Assembly (NCBI GenBank): GCA_013400155.1
Contig: VXBM01000017.1
Span: 2,703,829 to 2,767,828, forward strand
Reading direction: 5' to 3'
From: Helopsaltes ochotensis
Lineage: Eukaryota > Chordata > Aves > Passeriformes > Locustellidae
Length of the DNA stretch: 64,000 nt
Shown piece after piece: positions 50,971 through 60,348 of the stretch (position 1 is the first letter of the stretch; each line of letters starts with the position of its first letter). A model generated the notes under the pieces. It searched no databases. It was not told the origin of the DNA and was given only the letters and a program-made list of their open reading frames with translations. The position numbers and the translations under genes were made by a program.

Positions 50971-53900
50971 CTGTAGGGAGAGACACCCCAATTAATGCTC
51001 CCAGTGAGGCACAGGGATGCCTTAGGAGCTCAGCCTTTCTGTAGAAAAGCCTTAGACCAGCCCCCTTACCCTGATCTGCTGCCACACTTACCAAGGCCAT
51101 CCTTGGCTGTGTCCTGCCTTAGCTCATCCTGGAGGAAAATCACAGGGCCTTTGCTGGAGACATGGGAAGTACCTTCCTGAAAAGAATGCTCAGCACTCCT
51201 TTTATCCCCTACAGAGCAATGTGAAGGTCATAGGTAAGAAGAGGTACAGCCCTGAAAGTCAGCAAACTTTGTCCAGGTCAGCTTCTCAACACATGGGAAG
51301 CTCTGAAGGCTGCAATTTTCATGTGAGTCCACACAGAGCTAAGAGCCCATGAAGACTTCTGTCTTTTTTGGCATAAGAAAAGTAATTAGTCAGTGGAAAG
51401 GAGCAGAAAATGCTTTGTCAAGCTGTCTATGCCTCAAGGGAATTACTCCATAGGCTACATAGCTCCTACTCCCCAGCTTGGAGACTAGGCCCTTGCTGCC
51501 CCTGTGCATGGGGAAGCAGAAGGCCAGGACACTTACTGACTCTGGAAGGACAAGTGGTGACGCAGGACTCCTTCACAGACTTGTGGCACACTGAAGCACT
51601 GCAGTGCAAGTACACCTACAGAAAAAAGGAACACAGCCTGAAATCCCTCAGGATGTCTGGAGACTGGTGATATCCTAGTGTGGTGTGTTGACCCCAGCCA
51701 ACAGCTAAGCATTCACACAGCCACTTATTCCCTCCCACTACTCTGCCTCAGCAGGGCAGAGAAAGAATAGGAAGAGCAAAAGCAAGAAAACCTGTAGCTA
51801 GGGAGATAGAGACAGTTAAATAAGTGAAGGAGAGGAGGAGAGGGAAGAAAAAACCTAAAGCACAAGTGATGTAGTCACCTATCCTGCTCCTACAGGCCAC
51901 TGCCCAGTCTTGGTGTTCTTCAAGTGCTATTCAGCAAAAAGCAAGAACATCTGTTTTTAACACAGTTTTAGCGACAAATCCAGAGCCACAGCACCATATA
52001 GGCGGCTATGAGGAGAGTTAGCTGCATACCAGCGCACCTGGTCCTTAAGGGGGAAGGCAAGAGGGTCTGGTCGGTTTGTTTCACATCCAGACTGTAGCCT
52101 TGGAGCCCTCTACTGTCCGCTCCAAGGCAGCATCGAAACCTTTACACCATACACTTTCAAACTCGGTCAAATCCAGCATTACAGCACTTCTCCCTGACAC
52201 CTGGAATGCTGCTGCCCGAGCACCACTTCACTGTGAACCTTGTTAAGTACAGCTGAGACCAATTTTGAGTATTAGTTGATCCCAGGAGCGCTGAGCAAAC
52301 AGTACAAAGCAGGGTGAATTTCATGTGACCTAACTCAGAGCCCAGATGCTTCAAAAGGTACTCAAAGTTAATTCCAAGTCATTTTGGCCAAGAGATGTAG
52401 TTTGGAGAATATTGATTAGCATAGCTAGAGCACACACCCTAAGCTAATTCACCAGACAAGCTAGCACTTAAGTAAACTACGACCCATTTTCTGTCACACT
52501 CCTCCAGTGGTGTCTCTTACCTCTACCACATCCACTTCAGGGAATAAGGTTTTTGGCATCAACCTCTCCCCTTCTGTTTCAGCATGGGATTTTCCTAATC
52601 TTTGCCCCACTCGGCCAAGGAGGCCAAGAGACTCACAGTTATGAAAGGGCTCTTATTGCTTGCACATTTTACTTGTCTTCAATATGAAGCTAGGCAGCCA
52701 GGACAGGATCTTACCAGCCCAGAAAGTTTCTCTTGGGAAGTGGAGTCCACAAAGGTGAATGTGTAGAGGGTGAAACGCTGGTAATGAGAGGGGAACAGTA
52801 GTCCTGAGGTGAAACTCAGAGGCATCAGCTGTGTCTGATAGTTGTCCCCTGCATAAGGGCACCTGAGGAGGAAAGGTAAGGAATGAAAAAAGAGCAAGTT
52901 ATTCCCCTGTTCCAAAGCTTTTTACAAGTCACTTACCCATCCACCAAAATCGGCCACTGCAGCTGTTGCTGGGGGTTGGTGCTTGGTGTGGCCCAGCAGT
53001 GGTGCAGAACTAAAATCAGGTCTGGATCTGTTCTCTGAAGGATTTTGACTTCTGCGTAGACAGGATCTCTCAGAGTCTTCACAACAGGATAGTCACTGTC
53101 CATATAATAGGAAGTATAGCTTCCATCTGGTACAGAAGAAACCCAAGAGCCATTAAAGAGCAGGAAGAAACACAAATAGGCATCTTTTATAGCCATGTCA
53201 TTAAGTTCCCACCATGGCAGGGAAGCAGTCGTGGGTTAACCCATCAATACTCCACTGTTACTCATCAGAGAGCAGAGCCCTGCACCGAAATGCTTGAGTA
53301 GGTCCTACAAACCTCTCCTACCTGAGGCAACACGCAGCTCCAAAGACAGAGGACCTGGCTGGGACACAGCAGGGAGTGGTGGCAATGTGAAAACCTGAAC
53401 ACTCAAGGGAATGGAGCTCCCACTGATGGAATAACTGCATCGGACACGTAACCTGGTGGGAAAGGAAAGCTCCAAGTCAGGCAAATAAGAAAAGCCACTC
53501 TGATACCCCCTTTCTCCAATATGAGAATGTATAATCTGCTTTAATTAGTTATATCCCCTTTCTTCCAACACTTTCTTTTAACAAATACTTGAAATTAAAC
53601 ACTCATTAGTGTTTAGATTTGAGAATCTGCAGATTGTCACTGATGGACACCAGCTTTATTTCTACTAATTAGTGATATACCAGTCTTCAACCTATTTCAG
53701 TGCCCCTATGTGAATTCAGAGTTTGTGACAAGCAGGAATTTCTTTAGTGACATTGAACACAGTGACACCCAGCAACATAAGCCCCAGGGTAATACCTGAA
53801 AATGCTATCCCTAGTGATAGAGCCAAGGCTCCCAGTCTTCACATCCCTGCTTGCCACCAACTCATTTTCATATATGGCCTGGTCTCCAATCATCTGGAAT

Positions 53901-56175
53901 GACAGATAGGCACCATCACTGTGGTAAAGTCAGGCTGGATCAATACCAGGCTGGAGAACAGCAGTTGGCCTCTGGAAGTCTGTAGGTTGTCCATCAAGCA
54001 GCCAAAGCCATGTCAGGTTGTTCCAGCTCTTCCAGCCTAGCAACAGCTGCAACTCTTACCTGAAAAGTAGTGCCACAGGCAGAGAGTGGAAACTGGTACA
54101 CAACAAAGGCATGGTTTGTCAGGACAGGGACACAGCCAGTACTCCATCCACCTGCCAGTTGCACTGAGTCCAGGGCAACAGGCGGCAGGGTCACATCTCG
54201 AGAAACAGCAATGGAAAACTGGCCATCTGGTGTGCAACGAGCTGTCACTGGAGAAAAATATGCAATCAATCTTGAGCTCAGAGATAAGAGGGATGGAAAG
54301 GAGGCCCTAACATCACAACCAAGACAAGACCAGCGAGTCCTGCAAGCTGTTCCGCCTTTAACCCACAAAACAAGTGCTAAATATGGCAAGACAAATGTGA
54401 CCAGCTCCAACAACACAGATGCTGGGCATAAAACCAGGTCTGTTGCAATACAGTGGAAAATGCTGGACACTTCACTGGGACATGATATTCTTGGCAGCCA
54501 AAAACACAGCCCTGAGCCATCTGCAGGAGTGGTACACACCAAGCTTGCCCTGCCAGCAAAGCAAGTAGTCCTGTTTTGCAGGAGCTCAGGAGGGAGGGAG
54601 AACAGCTGCTCAGGCTTACCTGTGTTACCAAAGTAGCAAGGCTTCACCCTGTCTCTGGGGTCATAGCAGCAGCCCCGCTCTTCACAGTCCCCCTGGCTGC
54701 TGGGCAGGGAGGCACAGGTCAGCCGGTCCTGGCTGGGAACAGCTGAACAGACACTAGTGCTGGGAGCATCCAGGGCTGGAAAAATACAGCAGACCTTTTC
54801 AGCTAAAGCACAAGAGCAGGGGGACAAAGACATGAAGGACACTGGCTAGAGGCGTCCTGGTGACTCTGCATACAAATCAATGGAAGTGAGAGTCAGGTGA
54901 AGGTCAAACACATGGACTGGATCTGGCATGGAAACCTGCTCAGGAGGAACCTGCATTTCCATGGAACAGAGACTCCCCCTGAGGTTATGTAGAGCAAACT
55001 GGACTTATATTTGATCTGTTAAGATGAAGTGTTCTAGATCAACTCTTGATAGTTAAGAAAATCATTGTATCTAGTCTCCAGTTCAATCCCTGAACTTACA
55101 GGAACTCCTGTAGCCAGAATATGGCTGGGAGACACAATGAACATATTCACCTGCTGACCCTGCAGAGAGGCACAGGTCCCCAGCAAGTTGGTGGCTCCTA
55201 TGTCCAAACCCTTTTTCATAGAGCTTTCTGCACAGCAGTTAGACCCTTTCCAAGCCCCCAAACTGACTAGGAACAGCCATCTGAAAGAAATGGCACTCAT
55301 CACCACAAGATTCTAACAGGCAGTTGTATCTTACCAGGGAGGTCCACAGGGCACCTGAGCAGCGTCTCTTCATGAAGAACCTTTTGCCCAGCAGCATCTG
55401 TTCCTTCAAGCCCAACCAGTATAAGGTAATAGCGATCCTAGGGGAAAGCCACACCAGTGAGGACAGCCAGATCAGCAGTGGTTACAGTCCCAGCAGAATC
55501 CCTAAGGTCACTCACCCACTCAAAGACATAACAGCCAGCATAAGAGACCGATACTTTCCTGGAGCCATCTGGAGTCCCAGATACCAGGAGCCCACAGTCA
55601 GAGTCATTGTGCACAGCATGTGCCTTCCCTTCAGTATCTAGGGAAAGAGGACACAGCAGCAGGGGCTTCAGAGTCCCACACTGCAGATTAAACCCACTAC
55701 AGTTCTACCTTTGAAATAGGTATGGAATAGGGACCTAGGAAATATTAGGGTCTGGAACAGCAGTGAGAGAATGCAGCAGCCAAGACATCTAGATCCAGGC
55801 ACAGCACTTCACCATGTCCTTGACTCTATATCATATAAACAGACCCCTGATTATGCAAAAGGTACAGAAGCTGTTCAGCAACACTTCACATCAAAACCTG
55901 TTCCTTTCTTCTCATTCCATGCACTTCTGCATTTGGGAAAAGATACGGCTAAAATTGCCTCTTGATATTGCCTCACCCCAAGTAGTCAGCACAAATGAAC
56001 CATTCCCTTCCCAGCCTGGAGGTAAGGTGAGCTGTAAGCCTTTTTGGCCACAAGTCAGCAGGGTAGGATCAGAAAAAACACTGACACGAGCCCCCAGAAC
56101 TAAAGTCAGTGGACCAAGAAACATCCAGAAGAGCATAGCTCCTGATGCAACCCTAAACTGCCCTACAACACCCAT
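50828..56175 (-). CDS. Zona pellucida glycoprotein 4, whole 12-exon gene
   Basis: ZP4 is a secreted-then-shed glycoprotein of the oocyte coat (perivitelline layer in birds). Twelve exons join in phase to 1674 bases: 557 residues, or 544 from Met14, close to the roughly 540 of mammalian ZP4. In order: signal peptide (to about residue 29); N-terminal ZP-N-like region (about 30-140); six-Cys trefoil domain (about 146-192); ZP module (about 195-465); RDKR furin site (472-475); hydrophobic anchor (about 519-543); short tail ending HEINGLQ. The trefoil places it in the ZP1/ZP4 group. The lack of the long Pro/Gln repeat of avian ZP1, together with the ZP4-like motifs HNDSDCG, AIYENELVASRDVK, RDPVYAEV and CPYAGDNYQTQL, points to ZP4. 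It is transcribed away from the P450 and toward the C8orf58-like gene. Oocyte-restricted expression is expected from the family. Confidence 0.93.
51092..51208 (-). CDS. ZP4 exon 11 (furin site and propeptide)
   Basis: The exon junction completes an Arg and gives RDKR-S (residues 472-476), a consensus furin-type cleavage site where ZP precursors are cut before assembly. The rest (EGTSHVSSKGPVIFLQDEL) contains the external hydrophobic patch GPVIFLQ, typical of ZP C-terminal propeptides, which keeps the precursor from polymerising too early. Phase 1 out. Confidence 0.92.
51537..51615 (-). CDS. ZP4 exon 10 (last ZP cysteines)
   Basis: Residues 446-471, VYLHCSASVCHKSVKESCVT to CPSRV, carrying the final cysteines of the ZP module. 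TGTAG acceptor, GTAAGT donor, phase 1 out. Confidence 0.9.
52715..52862 (-). CDS. ZP4 exon 9 (ZP-C)
   Basis: Residues 396-445, CPYAGDNYQTQLMPL to TFTFVDSTSQEKLSGL. Phase 0 out at GTAAGA. It is followed by the largest intron of the gene (52714-51616, 1.1 kb), in which nothing else was seen. Confidence 0.92.
52937..53126 (-). CDS. ZP4 exon 8 (ZP-C)
   Basis: Residues 333-395, with DYPVVKTLRDPVYAEVKILQ and HHCWATPSTNPQQQLQWPIL, highly conserved ZP-C motifs including the Cys-Trp pair. ACCAG acceptor, GTAAGT donor, phase 2 out. Confidence 0.93.
53322..53452 (-). CDS. ZP4 exon 7 (ZP linker region)
   Basis: Residues 289-332, LRVRCSYSISGSSIPLSVQV, then the Pro-rich linker TLPPLPAVSQPGPLSLEL between ZP-N and ZP-C. 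ACCAG acceptor, GTAGGA donor, phase 1 out. Confidence 0.9.
53796..53893 (-). CDS. ZP4 exon 6
   Basis: Residues 257-288, MIGDQAIYENELVASRDVKT to RDSIF, the signature end of the ZP-N subdomain. TTCCAG acceptor, GTATTA donor (the weakest donor in the gene), phase 2 out. Confidence 0.9.
54060..54247 (-). CDS. ZP4 exon 5 (start of ZP module)
   Basis: Residues 194-256, with CTPDGQFSIAVSRDVTLPP and SACGTTFQ, the conserved core of the ZP-N half. CTCCAG acceptor, GTAAGA donor; phase 1 in, phase 0 out. Confidence 0.93.
54620..54775 (-). CDS. ZP4 exon 4 (trefoil domain)
   Basis: Residues 142-193. It contains the six cysteines of a P-type trefoil in the order C, C, C, CC, C (CSAV, LTC, GDC, GCC, PCY), ending CYFGNT. 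The trefoil joins the N-terminal region to the ZP module in ZP1/ZP4 proteins. TTCCAG acceptor, GTAAGC donor, phase 1 at both ends. Confidence 0.93.
55335..55437 (-). CDS. ZP4 exon 3
   Basis: Residues 108-141, DRYYLILVGLEGTDAAGQKV to LLRCPVDLP. CCTAG acceptor, GTAAGA donor; phase 0 in, phase 1 out. It completes the N-terminal region; a 559-bp intron with no other feature follows. Confidence 0.9.
55516..55637 (-). CDS. ZP4 exon 2
   Basis: Residues 67-107 with the conserved HNDSDCG block and paired cysteines (AGCYVFEW). CCCTAG acceptor, GTGAGT donor; phase 1 in, phase 0 out. Part of the N-terminal ZP-N-like region. Confidence 0.9.
55977..56175 (-). CDS. ZP4 exon 1 (signal peptide, start of mature protein)
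   Basis: Two in-frame Met codons are possible. Met1 (56175) has a good context (A at -3, G at +4). Met14 (56136) gives a compact signal peptide, MLFWMFLGPLTLVLGA. A TTTAAAA box at 56208-56214 would place transcription start only a few bases before Met1, so Met14 is a serious alternative. It encodes CGQKGLQLTLPPGWEGNGSF and ends in phase 1 at a GTGAGG donor. The 339-bp intron that follows shows nothing else. Confidence 0.85.
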
Positions 56176-56310
56176 CCTGGTCTATTGCTAGGCTCTTAGC
56201 CCAGCCCTTTTAAATTGTGGAGCCAGCTGGGACCATAAATCCCTGAAGTGTCCAGGTGGACCCAGCCCAGCAGTTTAACACCTTCCATTGCCTTCACCTG
56301 AACTCAGCAG
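56176..56310 (-). promoter_or_regulatory. ZP4 proximal promoter
   Basis: A TATA-like TTTAAAA at 56214-56208 (minus strand) lies just before the start codons. E-boxes of CANNTG form occur at 56224-56229 (CAGCTG), 56253-56258 (CAGGTG) and 56295-56300 (CACCTG). FIGLA acting through an E-box about 200 bases upstream is known for ZP genes in mammals; which of these sites is used is inference. Confidence 0.5.
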
Positions 56311-56886
56311 AATCAAGCACTCTGAAGAAAACCAAAGGGCGAGAGTTGAGCTAATGTCAAGAGATGGGGCTCTATTCATACTGTAGAGCCCCAGGAGGGT
56401 CTTCAAACTTTTTTTCTTGCCCTGAGTTCTTCCCACAGTTGGAACACGTAGGAAATCTGGTTGCTTCTCCCCATGCAACCTATTGCTGCTCTAATTGCTC
56501 ATTACATGGCATGAGTGCAAGAAATTTAGTGACAATGCTCTTTTACTCTTTTAACGATTATATGGGTTCAAATGCCTGACACAGGGTGCTGACATAAAAA
56601 CACAGAAATAGCCCGCTGCATAAAATCTGTGAGAAATCATGGAGCCTCAGAAGGCTTTGCACACCTAAACAGTGGTGATTCCCCATAAACACTCTTGGCT
56701 GTTGACTTACAGCCCTGTTTGCAGTGTGGTTGTGTGGGGATAGTTGCAGGACTGGTTCAGGCCTGGCTGCTAAGTGACAGGATGGTGTGCTGTGTGGGAC
56801 CCCTATCCCCCAAAACTGGCAGGTGGGCCCCTGAGGTAGGCTTGAAACACAGGGAAGGGGAGCTTATGTGATCCTAGAGAAAACTC

Positions 56887-56930
56887 TGCCTGCCAGCAAC
56901 CATTGCCTGCCAGCAATGATTGCCTGCCTG
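56887..56930. repeat. 17-bp tandem repeat, 2.6 copies
   Basis: Units at 56887-56903 and 56904-56920 share TGCCTGCCAGCAA and differ at two of the last four bases; a partial third unit follows to 56930. Confidence 0.8.
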
Positions 56931-57737
56931 TAACTGCAAGGTCTCATGGAAAGCTTTCTCCCCAGCCACGCGAAGTGAATGCTTCATTGTCCATCTTTCC
57001 ATACGTGTTTCTGCATTCATGCAACGGAACTGTGAATGTCTTTACACTTCTGCCTCAGCAGACCCTCTGGCTGCTGGATGTCTGCACAGCACTGTACAGC
57101 ATCAGTGCACTGGGCCCAGCCAGCCCTCATCACAGGCATGGTGGGCAGCAGCTGAGTCTGAGAGAAGCATTTCCTTTGCTCTTCCACCTCAGCCCACAGC
57201 CCATTTTTGCTGCACAGCTGTACAAGATGCCATGATCCCAGCTGGTCAAGAACGTCACCGTGCCTTCCTCTGCTAATTTCATGCACCAACCAGGATGGCT
57301 GCTCCACAAAGTATAAGACCTTGTCAGCAGCTCTGCACAACAGGAGATGGAGACAATGAACCTTGACAGGCTGCCTGTGTGGCTGAGGCTTGAGCAGCCC
57401 TCATGAACCAACTGTGCTCCCCACAGTGCCTGCCTGGGCACTGGGCAGCAACAGTGGAGAGACATCCATGGAAAACATTTGGACTTTGTCAGGGAGGGAG
57501 GATTCATCTCTTTATAAGCTGATAACTGCGCATGCCCAAATCGCATCATCACTGCATGACTGCCAAATGCTTCCTTTGACTGCATCACCTGCTGATAATT
57601 GGGTAAAAATCAGTAAAGTACTTTGGAGCTATAGGGAAGTACTTTTATTACCCTTTAACCCAACAATACCTACTTATGCTGACACCAAAAATGTCTACAG
57701 GGACTTGAAGAATAATTCTACCTGAAACAACCCCAGA

Positions 57738-57765
57738 AGATCCACCAAGGTAGATCCACCAAGGT
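57738..57765. repeat. 14-bp perfect tandem duplication
   Basis: AGATCCACCAAGGT occurs twice without a gap (57738-57751 and 57752-57765). Confidence 0.9.
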
Positions 57766-58172
57766 GTGCCTGTGCTGAGAACGGTTTCAGGTAACTGCCC
57801 TTTCCTAGTTTCTACACAGACACCAAACAGCTGTGTTTGGTCATGTAGGGATGGAAGGCTCTTCAAATGAGCCTGAAATTCATGAAAATTAAATGCCTTG
57901 TTTGAAAGAAGTTATTATGGAAAGTGGAAAGCAGCACAGCTGAAATGAAACAAGCAGGTCTCTCTTCCTCAGACATCTTTTCCTCACCCATATGACAGTT
58001 CTCATGCATTACAGTGACTCAGCTGTAAGCACCAGTTTAGATAGCACCCAAGACCACCACAGACAGGAAGGACATGCGGAGGATGAATGAAGGTGAACAA
58101 AACATCTCTGTGGGTCTCTAGTCTGATGAATGTCTGTCATGGGAACAAGGGAAATTTGTAGACAAGGTGGCA

Positions 58173-58305
58173 AGGTCATGAACACTGGTAGCTGGCAGCT
58201 ACCTCATATGACAGTGCAAACTCTCATGAACTTCACTTTCACTAGGAGAAAGTCCATGAATCTACATGAACTTCCATGAACTTCCCTGACAGCAGTTCAT
58301 GAACA
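58173..58305 (+). promoter_or_regulatory. Nuclear-receptor half-site cluster with perfect DR4
   Basis: Seven AGGTCA/AGTTCA-type half-sites occur in 133 bases, about 1.9 kb before the P450. AGGTCA 58173-58178 abuts TGAACA 58179-58184 (inverted, no spacer). TGAACT occurs at 58227-58232, 58267-58272 and 58277-58282. AGTTCA 58294-58299 abuts TGAACA 58300-58305. The pair at 58267 and 58277 is a DR4 of AGTTCA on the minus strand, the form bound by CAR/PXR and by the single chicken xenobiotic receptor CXR. Phenobarbital-type induction of avian CYP2C and CYP2H genes through DR4 elements is established; use of this one is inference. Confidence 0.6.
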
Positions 58306-58725
58306 GTTTTGACATCTAAGCTGATGCAGGAATTAGGCCAGCAGATCAGCAACTAGTCAAAAATTGTTGGCAATTCAGTTTTTCCACCAAAGTATTGAGT
58401 ATGAGTCTCTAAGAAGTAAATGAGATTTAAAAAGAACAACTAGAAAATTATTGCACCTGTCCAAGAGAACAAGGATGACTTTAGAACTCCCTTCTGCAGG
58501 GAAGGTACAAAAACTTTTGCAAGGGATGAGACCTTCACTAGCTCCTCTGTACAGCAAACACAGCGTGCCCCAATGAAGTGATGCCTTAAGTTTTAGCTTT
58601 CATGTTTTTCATATTCTGTGCTGCCTAGGGGTGTAGTTCTGAGCCTCATTTTAAGTGTTAGTAAGCTCTCTTCACAGAGTAGGTAGACAAAACAAATCCT
58701 TTTCCAGATAGAGACCAAGAAAAGC

Positions 58726-59101
58726 TGTTACAAGTTTTCAGGCCCAAAAGCATAAACAGTGGTGGACCGAAGAGAGAAAACAAAAAGGATGGGACTTCAT
58801 AATCTGAAGCTGTAATTGGCTAGTTAAACCAAATATGCAAATGGACCAAAATGGGCTTATAAATGTGTGAGACCTCATGATCGGTTGTCCATTTTGTGAC
58901 CATTTTGGGTCCACCTTGGGTGTAGCTCTGGCCAGGCTCTTATATTGCCCAAGGTGTATCCTTAAAGGCCTTTTAATAAATACCTACTTTATTCTCTTAG
59001 CTCTGTCTAGTCTCTGTTCCAGGTCAGCCTTCCCAAGGCATCAGAAGCACTTAGTTCACCCAGGCCTCTTGCTAATTCTGACATCTCCTATCCTTGCAAC
59101 A
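58726..59101 (+). mobile_element. Probable solo LTR of an endogenous retrovirus
   Basis: The stretch begins TGTTACAAG and ends CTTGCAACA, near-perfect terminal inverted repeats with TG...CA ends. In order it holds a reversed CCAAT box (58814-58819 region), an ATGCAAAT octamer (58835-58842), a TATA box CTTATAAAT (58856-58864) and an AATAAA signal (58975-58980) followed by a T-rich U5-like stretch. Total 376 bp, with no adjacent gag or pol. I see no clean target-site duplication, so the boundaries may be off or the flanks eroded. It lies between the DR4 cluster and the P450 promoter in the same orientation as the P450. Confidence 0.6.
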
Positions 59102-60060
59102 CCTTCTGATCAGTTTAACTTGCAAATGTGTCAGTTCAGGAGAGATGGAGGGTTGAGGCCAGACTGAACAAGCTGAGCACAGCGCTGAAGGTTGTTTCTA
59201 CCAGCCATTGCCACTGCTTTTGGGACCCCGTTGGTACACAGGCCCTGAGTAATCTTGGGCAGGAAGCCTCCAGCTCTTTTTTACGCCCTTGCAACACACC
59301 AGACACGCTCTGCCGTCTCCCAGAGCACCTAAGGAACTCCCAAGGCACTGGTTCCTCATAGTGTAGTCAGACATCAACAAAACAAGAACCTGTGCATGCC
59401 AGCTTCCAGCAGTAGGTTTTTTGGTAAGTGCAAGGACTAGTTACCAGGTTGCAATAGCCTATACCTGGTCTTGGACAAGTGCATCTCTGTCCCAGCTTGG
59501 GAAGCCATTTCCCAGAGACTCTCTCAAGTTCTGGATCTCTCTTCTCTCTGTCTGTTTTTCTCTTTTTCTGCTCTAGGACATTTTGAAGAGGTCAGAGTCT
59601 CAAGGCCAGACACCCCTAGGGAGAAAGACTGATGCTATTGTGCACTGAGGAATACACAGTTACGGGTCCTTTGGCAAATCATATGCAGTGCAAACTGTAC
59701 TGCTAATGTCAGGAATATTTCAGGAACAATGAAGGATGGCTCACACCACTGAGGGCTTGCACAATCAATACTGAAGAACAGAAAACCCAAATGTCACCGA
59801 AGTACTTGGAAGACGCTCCTGTGACAGTAAATATCTGTGAGCGCCTCGGTAGGAGAGTGTGCCCCTAGGATGATCTCTTTAACTATTAACTCTAGGTGAA
59901 ACAAAGCAAGTTTTATGAGCACATTACAGATTTCCTAATCTTTGTTGGCATCTGCAGTTGTTTGAGATAAGGTGTGTCCTCAATGAATAATTAATACCAA
60001 TAAAAGTCTTAGTTTCATAAGACAGGGCAATCTAACAAATGATTGACTAGTAACACTGAC
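59102..60060. other. Upstream region of the P450
   Basis: No gene seen. It is pyrimidine-rich near 59520-59575 and AT-rich near 59980-60010, with possible liver-factor (HNF1-like) sites such as ATAATTAATACC. Confidence 0.45.
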
Positions 60061-60120
60061 TGACTCAGCCACGTGACCCAAAACCTGCTCTTGAGCTAAC
60101 ACAGACCTTCGGTATATAAA
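60061..60120 (+). promoter_or_regulatory. CYP2C proximal promoter: ARE/MARE, E-box, TATA
   Basis: TGACTCAGC (60061-60069) fits the antioxidant-response core TGACnnnGC and contains an AP-1 site. It is directly followed by CACGTG (60070-60075) and a TGACCC half-site. TATATAAA lies at 60113-60120, which puts transcription start near 60145 and gives a 5' UTR of about 25 bases before the ATG at 60169. Confidence 0.7.
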
Positions 60121-60168
60121 CTCAGATTCTGACAGCCAGAGTCACTCCCTCCCGAGCCACAGAAGAAA

Positions 60169-60348
60169 ATGGAGCTCCTGGGAGGAGCCACTGTTGTCCT
60201 CCTCATTTGCATTGCTTGCCTGCTATCCTTTGCAGCATGGAAAGGAAGGTCTGGAAAGGGGAAAATGCCTCCAGGACCAGCTCCCCTTCCCATTCTAGGT
60301 AACCTGCTGCAGGTGAAACCTAGTAACCTGGCCAAAACCCTCCAGAAG
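60169..60348 (+). CDS. CYP2C23: CYP2C exon 1
   Basis: Sixty codons, phase 0 out at GTAAGG. MELLGGATVVLLICIACLLS is the single-pass ER anchor, followed by basic WKGRSGKGK and the PPGPAPLPILGN hinge. The ATG lies about 50 bases after the TATA box, with A at -3. The 335-bp intron that follows is unremarkable. Confidence 0.93.

Larger units (their letters stand above)
56311..58160. other. Intergenic region between divergent ZP4 and P450
   Basis: No gene recognised. It contains two exact or near-exact short tandem duplications (56887-56930 and 57738-57765) and otherwise non-coding sequence. Frames up to 152 codons (57130-57588, minus) look like chance. Confidence 0.55.

Noticed and set aside
54070..54636. 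188-codon plus-strand frame over ZP4
   Set aside because: It is the antisense shadow of ZP4 exon 5 and its flanking intron.
57500..57640. Second LTR-like stretch with CTTTATAAG
   Set aside because: A TATA-like box alone; no AATAAA, no terminal inverted repeats and no TG...CA ends were found.
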